Assembly: GCF_018342065.1 (NCBI RefSeq)
Contig: NZ_JAFDOE010000001.1
Coordinates: 682,001 to 746,000 of the forward strand
Direction of reading: 5' to 3'
DNA: 64,000 nucleotides
Origin: Citrobacter sp. FP75
GTDB lineage: Bacteria > Pseudomonadota > Gammaproteobacteria > Enterobacterales > Enterobacteriaceae
Below, one piece after another: positions 30,058 through 40,081 of this stretch (its first letter is position 1; each line of letters starts with the position of its first letter). Position numbers and translations under genes: made by a program. The notes under the pieces were generated by a model. That model ran no database searches. It was not told the origin of the DNA and saw only the letters and a list, made by a program, of their open reading frames with translations.

Positions 30058-31509
30058 ATGAATGCCTCTCACAATCAGAAAAAAATACTCTCATTTGGTT
30101 TAGCCGTGATCCCCATTGCCGCCATGCTACTGCTGCTGATCGTTGGCTACGGCATCATGGGGCTACGCATTGAACCCTTGTTGCTCTGTTCTGCCGCGGT
30201 AGCCGCTGGTATTGCGTGGTGGCAGGGATATACCTGGGAAGACATTATCAGTTCGGTGGTGGATAAACTCGCCAAAGCGATGCCGGTCATCATGATTTTG
30301 ATCTGCGTTGGTGCGCTCATCGGTACCTGGATGTTCAGTGGAACCATACCGTACATGGTGTATTGGGGGCTCAAATTAATCAGCCCTGAATACATTCTTA
30401 TCGCCGCATTCTTTTTGACCAGCGTGGTGTCCGTATGTACCGGAACATCATGGGGTTCGGCAGGAACAGTGGGTGTTGCGCTCATGGGCGTAGCCTCTGG
30501 GCTGGACGTCCCCCTGGCGGCGGCTGCCGGTGCGGTGGTTTCTGGCGCCTACTTTGGCGATAAAATATCGCCACTGTCTGATTCCACCAACTTTGCGGCG
30601 ATTGTGGCGGAGACGACGCTGTTCGAACACATTCAGCATTTATTGTGGACAACCATCCCCAGCTTCCTGCTGGCCGCTGTGGTGTATCTGATTGCAGGCC
30701 ATAGCAGTATGCTCGGCGATGTTGCCACACCACAGCGCGTCACGGATATTGTTAACGCCCTGGAGTCGCTGTATCACTTTAATATCATTCTGATTTTGCC
30801 GCCCGTGATTGTGCTGTGGGGGGCTATTCGCAAAAAACCGGTGATTCCTCTAATGCTGAGTGCATGCGTGCTGGCCCTGATTCTGGGTGTCGTGTTGCAG
30901 GGACTCAGTCTCAAGCAAGGCCTGGATGCGTTTATTGATGGATTCAATATCAATATGTTCCCTGTGGGAAGTGAAGGGATTATTGCGGATGTTCCACGCT
31001 TACTGAACCGCGGTGGCATGTTCTCAATGATGAGCACCATCCTTCTTGTTTTTTGTGCGTTTTCTTTTGCCGGTGCCTTAACGTTAACCGGTGCACTCAG
31101 CATTATTATCAACCGTTTACTGACGATTATTCACAGTGTCGGTCAGTTAATCGCCGCGACCATTGCAACCACGATTCTGGTTACCGGTGCCACCAGCGAC
31201 GGCAAACTGGCGCTGCTGGTCCCCGCTGAACTGTTTAAAGATGCCTACCGGCGCATGGGGCTGGATACCAAAAATCTGTCAAGGACGATAGAAGATGCGG
31301 GCACCGTTATTGAACCCTTGTTGCCGTGGACCGCTGCCGGGGTCTATATGGCAACGACGCTGGGAGTGAGTACGCTGGATTTACTGCCCTGGGCTGTCCA
31401 GTGCTATTCAGCCATCTTTTTTGCCTTAATTTATGGTTTCACTGGAATGGGTATTGCCAGGCTATCCCCGATGCCTGGAAAAGAACAGACGACTGCGGCT
31501 ACAGAATAG
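30058..31509 (+). CDS. NhaC-family Na+/H+ antiporter-like permease
   Basis: The 483-residue protein has about 11-12 hydrophobic segments. NhaC-family features include GTSWGSAGTVGVALMG and SGAYFGDKISPLSDSTNFAA in the first half, with a related VTGATSDGKLALLVP in the second. The family includes Na+/H+ antiporters and Na+-linked organic acid exchangers such as MleN, so transport of an organic substrate is possible. CAGGAGA precedes the ATG. The aminotransferase gene follows 6 bases downstream, so the two form an operon controlled from the palindrome upstream. Confidence 0.87.
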   Translation: MNASHNQKKILSFGLAVIPIAAMLLLLIVGYGIMGLRIEPLLLCSAAVAAGIAWWQGYTWEDIISSVVDKLAKAMPVIMILICVGALIGTWMFSGTIPYMVYWGLKLISPEYILIAAFFLTSVVSVCTGTSWGSAGTVGVALMGVASGLDVPLAAAAGAVVSGAYFGDKISPLSDSTNFAAIVAETTLFEHIQHLLWTTIPSFLLAAVVYLIAGHSSMLGDVATPQRVTDIVNALESLYHFNIILILPPVIVLWGAIRKKPVIPLMLSACVLALILGVVLQGLSLKQGLDAFIDGFNINMFPVGSEGIIADVPRLLNRGGMFSMMSTILLVFCAFSFAGALTLTGALSIIINRLLTIIHSVGQLIAATIATTILVTGATSDGKLALLVPAELFKDAYRRMGLDTKNLSRTIEDAGTVIEPLLPWTAAGVYMATTLGVSTLDLLPWAVQCYSAIFFALIYGFTGMGIARLSPMPGKEQTTAATE

Positions 31510-31515
31510 GAAAGG

Positions 31516-32733
31516 ATGACCATGGATTTTAATAAGATTATCGATCGCCATAATACAGGCTCTCTGAAATGGGATTTTATGGCACGCTATTTTGGTAAGG
31601 AGACAAATGAACTGTTGCCGATGTGGGTGTCTGATTTTGACTTTGCCTGCCCCGATGCCGTGCAGCAGGCTTTAGCACAACGTATCGAACACGGTATTTT
31701 CGGCTACAGTGAACGCCCGCAAACGTACTATGACTCCCTCATTTCATGGTTCGCGACACGGCATCAACTGGACCTGAAGCAAGAATGGATCTGCAGCATT
31801 GAAGGTGTGGTTCCAGGGCTATCTTTACTGGTACAAATGCTGAGCCATCCTGGGGAAGGGGTGGTGGTTCAGGGACCTTATTACGGATCGTTCTCCAAAA
31901 TAATATCTCTTAATGGCCGACGGTTGCTGGAAAATCCGTTATATGAAGATCCCAAAACGGGTTACAAAATGGATCTCATCCACCTTGAACGGTTATTTCG
32001 GACTGAACGTCCACCTTTGATGATCCTATGTAATCCTCATAATCCAACCGGCCGTTGTTGGTCAGCGCAGGAATTGGAACAACTGCTCCTGTTGTGTGAG
32101 GCCTATGATGTCACGGTGCTGTCGGATGAAATATGGGCCGATTTGTTACTGCCAGGCGAGCGCTTTACCTCGGTTTTGCATCTGGGAGAGCGCTGGCATT
32201 CGCGGGTTATATCCGCGACGTCTGCCAGTAAAACGTTCGGTTTATCGACATTGCGCGTTGCCAACTTTCTCATTCCGTCCCCGGCATTGCGTGAGCAATT
32301 GTTACGCCGTCTGGATGCGCATGGACTGGATGTCTTTAATGCGCTTTCTATCGAAGCAAGCACCGCAGCATGGCAACATGGAGCGCCCTGGCTGGACGAA
32401 TTACTGGATTATCTGGCAGATAACCGCCGATGGTTTATTAAACAGGTTGATGAATATCTCCCGTGGGCTCGAATTGTCCCTGCCCAGGGAACGTATCTGC
32501 TGTGGATAGATTGCAAGGCACTGGGGCTGGATGATGAACAACTGAAATGGGTTATGGTTGATGTTGCCGGTATTGCACCTTCAATGGGAAATAGCTTTGG
32601 TCAGGCTGGCAATGGTTTCATCCGCCTGAACCTGGGATGTCCACGCGCATACCTCGAAAAAGCGCTGGAGGGAATGAAACGTATTGCATTTAAATCTGCA
32701 AATAACGTTCGCTCCATCGGCGAGCTTAAATAA
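31516..32733 (+). CDS. MalY/PatB-type PLP enzyme (putative cystathionine beta-lyase)
   Basis: The 405-residue protein is a fold-type I PLP enzyme of the MalY/PatB group. The Schiff-base lysine is Lys239 in SATSASKTFGLS. The PLP-binding Asn is in CNPHNPTGR and the Asp/Tyr region is VLSDEIWADL. The C-terminal carboxylate-binding Arg is in FIRLNLGCPR. MalY-type enzymes cleave C-S bonds of cystathionine or cysteine conjugates; aminotransferase activity is also possible. Two starts are close together, ATG 31516 and ATG 31522; AGGAAAGG spacing slightly favours the second. Co-transcription with the NhaC-like permease suggests uptake or exchange of its substrate or product. Confidence 0.88.
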   Translation: MTMDFNKIIDRHNTGSLKWDFMARYFGKETNELLPMWVSDFDFACPDAVQQALAQRIEHGIFGYSERPQTYYDSLISWFATRHQLDLKQEWICSIEGVVPGLSLLVQMLSHPGEGVVVQGPYYGSFSKIISLNGRRLLENPLYEDPKTGYKMDLIHLERLFRTERPPLMILCNPHNPTGRCWSAQELEQLLLLCEAYDVTVLSDEIWADLLLPGERFTSVLHLGERWHSRVISATSASKTFGLSTLRVANFLIPSPALREQLLRRLDAHGLDVFNALSIEASTAAWQHGAPWLDELLDYLADNRRWFIKQVDEYLPWARIVPAQGTYLLWIDCKALGLDDEQLKWVMVDVAGIAPSMGNSFGQAGNGFIRLNLGCPRAYLEKALEGMKRIAFKSANNVRSIGELK

Positions 32734-32759
32734 AAAAGTTTTACCCTGCATGAATCCTT

Positions 32760-32821
32760 GCCGGCTTACTTAAAAAGCCGGCTGTCATTATATGAAAACG
32801 CATCTGTTGAGATGCGTTTTC
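32760..32821. terminator. Two tandem hairpins between malY-like gene and mdtF
   Basis: The first hairpin is GCCGGC (32760-32765) with GCCGGC (32777-32782) around an A-rich loop. The second has a 12-bp stem, GAAAACGCATCT with AGATGCGTTTTC (32794-32821) and a GTTG loop. They separate convergent genes and should terminate both. Confidence 0.75.
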
Positions 32822-32828
32822 GCAGGTA

Positions 32829-35800
32829 TTAACCGCGTGGTGTTTTAAACCGGGCTAACGTGTTTTCGACGAGCACAAAGAAGACCGGGACGAAATAAAT
32901 CGCCAGCACGGTCGCGGCCAGCATCCCCCCGATTACGCCGGTCCCTACCGCATTTTGCGCACCTGAACCCGCGCCGTTGCTTATTGCCAGTGGAATCACC
33001 CCCAAAATGAAGGCCAGTGACGTCATCAGAATAGGGCGTAAGCGCATTTTCGCTGCTTCCACTGCGGCTTCAAGCGGTGTTTTTCCTTCTTTTTGCATAA
33101 TCTCGACGGCAAACTCCACGATCAGGATGGCGTTTTTAGCCGACAGACCCATCGTGGTGAGCAGGCCGACCTGGAAATAAACATCATTACTCAAACCACG
33201 CAGGTCGGTAGCCAGCAACGCACCGGCGATGCCAATTGGCACCACGAGCATCACTGAAAAAGGAATGGACCAGCTTTCATACAAGGCTGCCAGTGCAAGA
33301 AATACCACCACAAGCGAAATGGCATACAGCATGGGCGCCTGGTTTGTGGATAACGCCTCCTGATAAGACAGACCCGTCCATGCGTAACCGACGCCGGCAG
33401 GCAGTTTGTTCATCAGGGATGCCATAAAGTTCATCGCATCACCGCTGCTTTTTCCGGCAACCGGCTGCCCTAAAATTTCCATTGAAGGTTGCCCGTTGTA
33501 GCGTTCAAGGCGGGGGGAACCATAGGTCCATTCGGTCGTTGAGTAGGCCGAAAGCGGGGTCATGGAACCGGAGGCGTTACGCACGTACCAATGGTTTATA
33601 TTGCCAGGCAACATGCGGAACGGGGTATCGGCCTGAACATACACTTTTTTAACGCGTCCCTGGTTAAGGAAATCATTGACATAACGACTACCAAACGCCG
33701 TGGAGAGGGTCTGATTAATGTCCGAGAGTGAAACTCCCATGGCTTCAGCTTTTTTTGCGTCGACATTAACATGAAACATCGGCGTGTCTTCCAGCCCGTT
33801 AGGACGCACCCCGGCAACCTCACCGGATGACTGACTGGCCAGTGCCAGGAGCTGGTTGCGGGCCTGCATCATCTTTTTGTGCCCAAGATTACCGTTATCC
33901 AGTAGCTCCATATCAAACCCTGAAGCGGTTCCCAGTTCTGCTACGGCGGGCAAATTGAACGGATAAATCACGGCGTTATTGATGGCGCTTAAGGCCACCA
34001 TTGCCCGCTGAATAATGGCGGTAACCGCGTTTTCTTCCCCAACACGCTCAGACCATGGCTTCAGGCTGATAAATGCCAGACCGTTGTTTTGCCCCTGACC
34101 GCTGAAACCAAATCCGCCAACGGTAAAAACAGACGCGACGTTTTTCTGTTCTTTCGTCAGATAGTAATCCGTGATTTCGCCCAGAACCTTGCTGGTATTC
34201 ACCATCGTTGAACCCGAAGGTAATTGCGCTGTGGTCATGAATACACCCTGATCTTCTTCCGGCAAAAAGGAGGTTGGGGTGCGTAAAAACAAGATAATCA
34301 TGCCCGCCCCGATAACCAAATAGATGACCATGTAACGGCCTGTGCAACGTAAGAGTTTACGCGTGCTATCCGTGTAGTGCCGGGTGCACTTCTCCATGAA
34401 ATGATTGAAACGGGTGAACAGGAAATGTGTTTTTGCGTTATCGCCCTCAGGCGCTGCTTTTAATAGCGTTGCACAAAGTGCGGGCGTCAGGCTCATCGCC
34501 ACGAACACCGACAATGTCATAGCGGATATCAACGTGATGGAAAACTGACGGAAGATTTCACCTGTCGCGCCGCTCATAAAGGCCATTGGCATAAATACGG
34601 CGGATAACACCACGGCAATACCGACCAGCGCTCTTTGCAACTGGCCCATGGCTTTATGCGCCGCCGCTTTTGGGGACAATTTTTCCTCGCAGATAATACG
34701 TTCAACGTTTTCGACCACCACGATGGCATCATCGACTAAAAGTCCTATCGCCAGCACCATGCCAAACATCGTGAGGGTATTAATCGTAAAACCTGCGACC
34801 GACAGAATTGAAAATGTTCCGAGGATAACAACGGGAACTGCGATTGTAGGGATAAGCGTCGCGCGGAAATTTTGCAGAAAAAGGTACATGACGAGGAATA
34901 CCAGAATGATTGCCTCGAGCAATGTCTGAAAAACACCCTGAATTGAAATCTCGATAAACGGGGTGGTGTCATAGGGATAAACGGTTTTCATGCTGGCAGG
35001 AAACCAGGTCGATAATCTGTCCAGCTCTTGTTTGACTGCCCGGGATGTTTCCAGCGCATTCGCGCCAGCGGCAAGCTTAATCGCAATCCCGGCGGCGGGT
35101 TTGCCGTTATACCGGGCGACCGTAGAGTAATTTTCCGCCCCCAGCTCAATTCGCGCGACGTCCCGCAGCAGAACCTGAGAACCATCTTGCTGGACTTTCA
35201 GGAAGATTTTGCCAAACTCATCGCTACTTTGCAGGCGAGTCTGAACAACAATTGACGCATTCAACTGCTGATCTGCCGACTGAGGCATGCCGCCCAGCTG
35301 TCCACCTGATATCTGATTATTTTGTATCTTGATTTGCGAAATAACGTCCTGCGGCGTGAGACTGTATTTGTTGAGTTTTTGCGGATCCAGCCAGATGCGC
35401 ATGGCGTATTGCGAACCGAATAATTGCACGCTCCCCACCCCGGCAGTACGGCTAAGAGGATCTTTAATATTCGAGGCAACATAGTCGGCAATATCATATT
35501 GGCTCAGGCTGTTATTATCCGAGATAAAGCCAGCAACCATTAAGATATTGCTACTGGATTTATCAACACTGACCCCTTGTTGCTGAACCTCCTGCGGCAA
35601 AGAGGGCATCGCCAACTGCAATTTATTCTGCACCTGAACCTGAGCGATATCGGGTGATGTGCCGCTCTTAAAGGTCAGAATAATGGCTGCATTGCCTGCA
35701 GCATCGCTGGTGGATGACATGTACATCAGGCCATCAAGACCATTCATATTCTGCTCAATCACCTGAGTGACGGAATCTTCTACGGTCTTTGCATCTGCGC

Positions 35801-35951
35801 CTGGATAGGCGGCGTTGATAGTAATCGTCGGGGGCGCTATTTGCGGGTATTGGGCGATCGGCAGATTCATGATAGCGATCCCCCCGGTAAACATCAGAAT
35901 AATCGCGAGCACCCATGCGAAAACCGGGCGCTCAATAAAAAAGTTGGCCAT
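32829..35951 (-). CDS. mdtF: RND multidrug efflux pump, MdtF-like
   Basis: The 1040-residue inner-membrane RND pump has 12 membrane segments and two large periplasmic loops. The proton-relay aspartates are present in [16 protein letters not shown] (about residues 407-408) and the lysine in [13 protein letters not shown]. Sequence stretches such as [19 protein letters not shown] and [16 protein letters not shown] match E. coli MdtF better than AcrB or AcrF as I recall them. It works with MdtE and an outer-membrane channel (TolC, not in this window) to export drugs and bile salts. It lies 28 bases after mdtE in one operon. Confidence 0.92.
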   Translation of the reverse strand: MANFFIERPVFAWVLAIILMFTGGIAIMNLPIAQYPQIAPPTITINAAYPGADAKTVEDSVTQVIEQNMNGLDGLMYMSSTSDAAGNAAIILTFKSGTSPDIAQVQVQNKLQLAMPSLPQEVQQQGVSVDKSSSNILMVAGFISDNNSLSQYDIADYVASNIKDPLSRTAGVGSVQLFGSQYAMRIWLDPQKLNKYSLTPQDVISQIKIQNNQISGGQLGGMPQSADQQLNASIVVQTRLQSSDEFGKIFLKVQQDGSQVLLRDVARIELGAENYSTVARYNGKPAAGIAIKLAAGANALETSRAVKQELDRLSTWFPASMKTVYPYDTTPFIEISIQGVFQTLLEAIILVFLVMYLFLQNFRATLIPTIAVPVVILGTFSILSVAGFTINTLTMFGMVLAIGLLVDDAIVVVENVERIICEEKLSPKAAAHKAMGQLQRALVGIAVVLSAVFMPMAFMSGATGEIFRQFSITLISAMTLSVFVAMSLTPALCATLLKAAPEGDNAKTHFLFTRFNHFMEKCTRHYTDSTRKLLRCTGRYMVIYLVIGAGMIILFLRTPTSFLPEEDQGVFMTTAQLPSGSTMVNTSKVLGEITDYYLTKEQKNVASVFTVGGFGFSGQGQNNGLAFISLKPWSERVGEENAVTAIIQRAMVALSAINNAVIYPFNLPAVAELGTASGFDMELLDNGNLGHKKMMQARNQLLALASQSSGEVAGVRPNGLEDTPMFHVNVDAKKAEAMGVSLSDINQTLSTAFGSRYVNDFLNQGRVKKVYVQADTPFRMLPGNINHWYVRNASGSMTPLSAYSTTEWTYGSPRLERYNGQPSMEILGQPVAGKSSGDAMNFMASLMNKLPAGVGYAWTGLSYQEALSTNQAPMLYAISLVVVFLALAALYESWSIPFSVMLVVPIGIAGALLATDLRGLSNDVYFQVGLLTTMGLSAKNAILIVEFAVEIMQKEGKTPLEAAVEAAKMRLRPILMTSLAFILGVIPLAISNGAGSGAQNAVGTGVIGGMLAATVLAIYFVPVFFVLVENTLARFKTPRG

Positions 35952-35979
35952 GAAGAGGATGTCCTTAATGCCTGGAATA

Positions 35980-37137
35980 TTACTGTTTGGTTACGGTGTC
36001 AGGGGTATTTGGGTGCGAAGAGAGAACCCTGGCTTTTATTCCCGGACGGATCCGTTGTAATCCGGAAACAATAACCCGGTCGCCGGGGCGTAATCCGTGG
36101 GTCACTAGCCATTGGTTACCTACGGCCTGCACAGCGTTTATTTCGCGCAGTTGCACCACGTTTTCCTGGTCAAGGATCAGCGCGGTGGCTTTTCCCTGCT
36201 CGTTATGGGTAACTCCTTGTTGAGGAACCATTAAAACGTCCTGCTGGCTACCTTCATCCAACAGAGCCGTAACATACATTCCGGGTAAAATTTCACCGTC
36301 AGGATTAGGGAAAATGGCGCGCAGAGTCACGGAACCGGTGACTTCATCGACGGCGGGGTCGGAAAACTGAAGTGTACCGGTATAGCGGTAGGGTTTGCCG
36401 TTATCCAGCATCAGCTCAACTGGAATCTGGCCTTTTTGCTGGGCAATTTTTCCGCTGGATTTCTCTTCTTTCAGGCGTAAGAAGTCCTGCACGGACTGCG
36501 TTAAATCAACATAAATTGGGTCCAACTGCTGAACGGTGACCAGTGCATTTTCCTGATCCGCGGTGACCAGTGCACCAACGGTAACGGAGGATGTGCCGCT
36601 GATGCCATCAATAGGCGAGGTGACATTGGCATAATGAAGGTTAATCGTGGCCTGCTCGACGTCCGCTCTGGCGACGGCAACGTTAGCTTCAGCCTCATTA
36701 AGCTGAGAACGCGTGGTATCATAATCCTGGCGGCTGACGTAATTGGATTTTAATAAGGCTGACTGGCGCTGTAATGTTAAACGCACATTATTGGCGGTGG
36801 ACAACGCTTTTGCCAGAGAGCCTTTGGCAGCGTCGAGTTTCGCTTGCAAAGGGGCGGGATCAATTTGGTAGAGAGACTCTCCTTTGCTGACTTTATCTCC
36901 CTCAATAAAATTTCGCTTAATAATTATACCACTGACCTGAGGTCTGATTTCAGCAATTTCGAACGAAACAGCTCTGCCCGGAAGCTCACTTTTAATATTT
37001 ACGGAGGAGGGGGGCAGGGTAATCACGCCGACCTCGGGTTCCCTGATGGTGGTATTTTCTGAGGATTTATTATCACATGCAGTGATGATTGCAGCGCTAA
37101 AAAGTAACGGTATCAACAGTAAGTATTTTCTGTTCAT
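35980..37137 (-). CDS. mdtE: RND efflux periplasmic adaptor, MdtE-like lipoprotein
   Basis: The 385-residue membrane-fusion protein has exactly the length of E. coli MdtE. It has a lipoprotein signal (FSAAIITAC, Cys21), a coiled-coil hairpin between two halves of a lipoyl domain ([21 protein letters not shown] and [13 protein letters not shown]), then beta-barrel domains and [18 protein letters not shown] near the C-terminus. It links MdtF to TolC. TTGACA at 37192-37197 on the minus strand may be part of its promoter. slp lies upstream on the same strand, with 165 bases between. Confidence 0.92.
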   Translation of the reverse strand: MNRKYLLLIPLLFSAAIITACDNKSSENTTIREPEVGVITLPPSSVNIKSELPGRAVSFEIAEIRPQVSGIIIKRNFIEGDKVSKGESLYQIDPAPLQAKLDAAKGSLAKALSTANNVRLTLQRQSALLKSNYVSRQDYDTTRSQLNEAEANVAVARADVEQATINLHYANVTSPIDGISGTSSVTVGALVTADQENALVTVQQLDPIYVDLTQSVQDFLRLKEEKSSGKIAQQKGQIPVELMLDNGKPYRYTGTLQFSDPAVDEVTGSVTLRAIFPNPDGEILPGMYVTALLDEGSQQDVLMVPQQGVTHNEQGKATALILDQENVVQLREINAVQAVGNQWLVTHGLRPGDRVIVSGLQRIRPGIKARVLSSHPNTPDTVTKQ

Positions 37138-37268
37138 AGTAATCTCTGAATAATTTGTACGTGCATATTTTTTTGTTTTGCATGAACGGGCAGGATGTCA
37201 ACGATAAATAATATGAGGCGGTCAGGCATGAGAATGATAAAGCCTATTTATTTGGCAAAGAATTGGGG

Positions 37269-37289
37269 TGGCGAAATATAATTTCGCCA
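37269..37289 (-). terminator. Hairpin between slp and mdtE
   Basis: A perfect 9-bp stem TGGCGAAAT/ATTTCGCCA with an ATA loop lies 14 bases after the slp stop. No T-run follows on the minus strand, so termination is uncertain. Confidence 0.5.
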
Positions 37290-37302
37290 TCCTGCAACTG
37301 GA

Positions 37303-37869
37303 TTATTTCACTAGCTCCGGTGTGACTTGAGTGACGGTGTTGGCGTAGTACGGTGCGCCCCACATGGGTTCAGGCCAGAATGCGCCATAGCCGTAATCCC
37401 ACATGCTATAGGTTGCGCTGACCGACTCCGTTAAATGCCAAATCTGAATACCTTGTAAGTCAACTTTAACGAAGTCGTACGGGATTTTATTGATGAACCC
37501 CGGTTCATCTCCCTGGATTATCCCTAAAATGGTGACGTAGTGGTTCCTGTAATTAACCGGATCCAGAAAGCCTTTTTGACTGGCGAGAATACGACCCTGA
37601 TAGCTCGCATCTATTTGTGGTTTGGCATAACTGTTCAGCGGGAGAACCGCTATTTCCAGTAAAGAGTCATTTTTTGTGTTGATCACATTGATGATTTTGC
37701 CACCAAATCGCGCCTGCTGACCTTTATATAATCCGGGTTGGTTATGGACGGAGATAAAATCTTTTTGTATATCTGGTTGATTATTTCCTTTTATATTTTC
37801 CGGAATGGAAGCACACGCTGACAGGACGAATGTAAGGGCAAGAATCATTACGCCTTTTATTTTGTTCAT
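37303..37869 (-). CDS. slp: Outer membrane lipoprotein Slp
   Basis: The 188-residue lipoprotein has the lipobox LSAC (Cys19) after a hydrophobic signal. It shares long stretches with E. coli Slp, such as IPENIKGNNQPDIQK, HNQPGLYKGQQARFGGK and a C-terminal TQVTPELVK. Slp is a starvation- and acid-inducible outer-membrane lipoprotein. In E. coli it is the first gene of the acid fitness island that ends with mdtEF. Here it lies directly upstream of mdtEF in the same orientation, without the intervening dctR, yhiD, hde and gadE genes. The sequence is AT rich relative to the backbone. Confidence 0.93.
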   Translation of the reverse strand: MNKIKGVMILALTFVLSACASIPENIKGNNQPDIQKDFISVHNQPGLYKGQQARFGGKIINVINTKNDSLLEIAVLPLNSYAKPQIDASYQGRILASQKGFLDPVNYRNHYVTILGIIQGDEPGFINKIPYDFVKVDLQGIQIWHLTESVSATYSMWDYGYGAFWPEPMWGAPYYANTVTQVTPELVK

Positions 37870-38025
37870 TTTACTTTCCTGCTAAAAAAGACAGGTCTAT
37901 AGTAAACTTTTGCTCATTATTGTCATCAAGTGCGCGGCTGATTATCTAAAAGTAATATAATTATGGCTCATGGTTATAGACGGCTTCTGGTGTACAAAAT
38001 TAATCACGACTGACGAAGACAATGA

Positions 38026-38053
38026 GGGTAAGCACTGAATCCGTCGCTTACCC
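38026..38053 (-). terminator. Hairpin after cbpAM
   Basis: GGGTAAGC (38026-38033) pairs with GCTTACCC (38046-38053) about 45 bases beyond the cbpM stop. The minus strand after it is not clearly T rich. Confidence 0.5.
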
Positions 38054-38097
38054 GTTGTATTTAACGTTATCAATTGAGGCGTTAATCTTCAACCGCA

Positions 38098-38403
38098 TTA
38101 CGAATGTGCGACAAAGCGCGACAAACGCTGTCGCAGCAGACGGTTTTCCTGACGCAGCTGCGCGTTCTCTTCCAGTAACGTCAGCGCAACGGCAATTCCT
38201 GGCCAGTCAAGCGCCAGTTCCTGACGTAAACGCATAGCCCGCCGTACCGTGGTTAACGCGCGATCGTCAAACAGCCAGTCGGCGCGCTCATCTTCACCCG
38301 GTTCAATCATCCCCAGCCCGACAATTTCAGTCAGTTCTTCGGCGGAAACACCGGTATGCAGGCAAAACTCGGTAATGGTAAAGGTGACAGTAATGTTAGC
38401 CAT
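38098..38403 (-). CDS. cbpM: Chaperone modulator CbpM
   Basis: The 101-residue MerR-like helix-turn-helix-fold protein binds the J domain of CbpA and inhibits its co-chaperone and DNA-binding activity. Start [19 protein letters not shown] matches the family. The ATG at 38403 overlaps the cbpA stop by one base (TAATG), so translation is coupled. Confidence 0.95.
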   Translation of the reverse strand: MANITVTFTITEFCLHTGVSAEELTEIVGLGMIEPGEDERADWLFDDRALTTVRRAMRLRQELALDWPGIAVALTLLEENAQLRQENRLLRQRLSRFVAHS

Positions 38404-39323
38404 TATGCTTTCCCCCACTCTTTGCGTGGATCAAAGGTTTTCTGAGCGTCCGCCAGCTGTTGCCACAATGCGGCGCTGTTGTCGTCAGGTTTGGGTGGCA
38501 TCACAATTTTGATCACTGCGTACAGGTCGCCGGTCTGTTTTTTGCTCACCAGCCCCTTGCCCTTGATGCGTAATCGCTGTCCGGCCTGGCTGCCGGGGGG
38601 GATCGTCAGCAGGATGCTCTCTGTTAGCGTTGGCACGGTGACTTTAGCGCCCAGAGCGGCTTCCCATGGGGCCAGAGGCACGACAATTTCCAGATCCTGA
38701 TTGACGATATCGAACAGGGGATGCGGTGCGATATGAATCACCAGCCACAAATCACCGTTCGGGCCGCCGTTCTCGCCGGGTGTGCCCTGGCCTTTCAGCC
38801 TGATGCGCTGACCGTTGCCTACGCCGGCCGGAATTTTCACGTTCAGCGTTTTCGGGATTTCCCGTTCTACAAAGCCAAACGCATTGTATACCGGTAGGTT
38901 GTAACTGATGGTGCGCCTATGCTCAGCAAGGGTTTCTTCGAGGAACACTGCCACCTCGATTTCGATATCGTGTCCACGACTGGCGTGGTGCTGTTGTGAC
39001 TGGCGAGCGCGCTGACCAAAAATAGAGGAAAAGATATCGTCAAAATCCTCGGCGCTGTAGCTCTGACCTTCTCCTTGCTGGAACTGGCGGTTGAACTGTG
39101 GATCGTTGCGGTGTTGCCACAACTGATCATATTCAGCCCGCCGCTGTTCATCGCTTAAGACTTCCCAGGCTTCTGCGACCTCTTTAAAACGCGCTTCGGC
39201 GTCGGTTTCTTTGCTGACGTCAGGATGGTATTTGCGGGCGAGCCGACGATAGGCGGTCTTGATGGTCTTGAGATCGTCCGTCGGTTTCACGCCCATGATG
39301 GCGTAATAATCCTTTAATTCCAT
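38403..39323 (-). CDS. cbpA: DnaJ-like curved-DNA-binding protein CbpA
   Basis: The 306-residue co-chaperone has an N-terminal J domain (residues ~5-70) with the HPD tripeptide in [11 protein letters not shown] and then a Gly/Phe-containing linker. A C-terminal DnaJ_C domain follows, without zinc fingers. CbpA stimulates DnaK and binds curved DNA in stationary phase. It leads cbpM. In E. coli the pair is bordered by the tor genes; here the upstream neighbour is an SMR pump, and slp-mdtEF lies beyond cbpM. Confidence 0.96.
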   Translation of the reverse strand: MELKDYYAIMGVKPTDDLKTIKTAYRRLARKYHPDVSKETDAEARFKEVAEAWEVLSDEQRRAEYDQLWQHRNDPQFNRQFQQGEGQSYSAEDFDDIFSSIFGQRARQSQQHHASRGHDIEIEVAVFLEETLAEHRRTISYNLPVYNAFGFVEREIPKTLNVKIPAGVGNGQRIRLKGQGTPGENGGPNGDLWLVIHIAPHPLFDIVNQDLEIVVPLAPWEAALGAKVTVPTLTESILLTIPPGSQAGQRLRIKGKGLVSKKQTGDLYAVIKIVMPPKPDDNSAALWQQLADAQKTFDPRKEWGKA

Positions 39324-39583
39324 AGTGTTATCTCGTGTGAATCAACCCATGAAGAAGGATACCCCTCGGGAAAGGCATCACCGTTAAGTTTAGGGTAATC
39401 CTGAAAAGTGCGAATGCCAACTATGAAAGGGAGCGAGGGGGGAGCATGTTTATCGTGCAGACGATATGTGTCTGATTACGGAGTGAGTCAAGCAATGTCC
39501 GCTTCTGGCTCCAGGCAGCTCGCCTGGAGAACGGTCAGTTCCGCTATGAGCTGTGAGTTCAACGGGTCGACGCAACGCTATCC

Positions 39584-39916
39584 TTAGTGTAGGGAGGATT
39601 TTGAAAAAATATTAATAACCAGAACCCCAGCACAAATAAGGAGCATGCCCGCGATCGCCGGGAAATCAAGCTTTTGCCCACTAACCAACCAACCCAAAAG
39701 GCTGATTAATACGATTCCAGCACCTGACCAAATTGCGTACGCAATACCCGTTGGAATGGTCGATAGCGTCTGGGCAAGAAGATAAAAAGCAGTGCAGTAG
39801 CACACGATGGTTGCTACAGATGGCCATAGGCGTGTAAATCCGTCAGAGAACTTCATCAGGGTTGTACCTATGACTTCAGCTACAATGGCCCCAGCAAGGA
39901 ATACGTATGAATTCAA
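39584..39916 (-). CDS. EmrE-like small multidrug resistance transporter
   Basis: The 110-residue protein has four membrane helices and is very similar to E. coli EmrE. The essential proton/drug-binding Glu14 (GAIVAEVIGTTLMKF) and Trp63 (AYAIWSG) are present. It should form a dual-topology dimer exporting lipophilic cations. The start codon is TTG at 39916: it aligns with the EmrE Met1, no in-frame ATG exists nearby, and GGGG lies about eight bases upstream. It stands alone between cbpA and a DsbA paralogue and is an addition relative to the K-12 order. EmrE itself is cryptic-prophage-encoded in K-12, consistent with horizontal spread. Confidence 0.88.
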   Translation of the reverse strand: MNSYVFLAGAIVAEVIGTTLMKFSDGFTRLWPSVATIVCYCTAFYLLAQTLSTIPTGIAYAIWSGAGIVLISLLGWLVSGQKLDFPAIAGMLLICAGVLVINIFSKSSLH

Positions 39917-40081
39917 AATCTGACCCCATGTGACAATCTAAAGCAACTATCGTATCACAAAGGGTTAGGTGAGTTTGAACACAACACAAACGACTTTAGT
40001 TCAGTACTGAAATGCCAGATGTTGCACCACCAACAGTACCAGACGGTTTCTGTTGTGTGGTGCGCTTTGCAATATTAATAA

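Noticed and set aside
32829..37137. Naming the RND pump acrEF or oqxAB
   Set aside because: Adaptor length (385), distinctive stretches and the upstream slp gene fit mdtEF better.
38022..38237. 71-codon plus-strand frame opposite cbpM
   Set aside because: It covers the cbpM terminator hairpin and the antisense of cbpM; no independent support.
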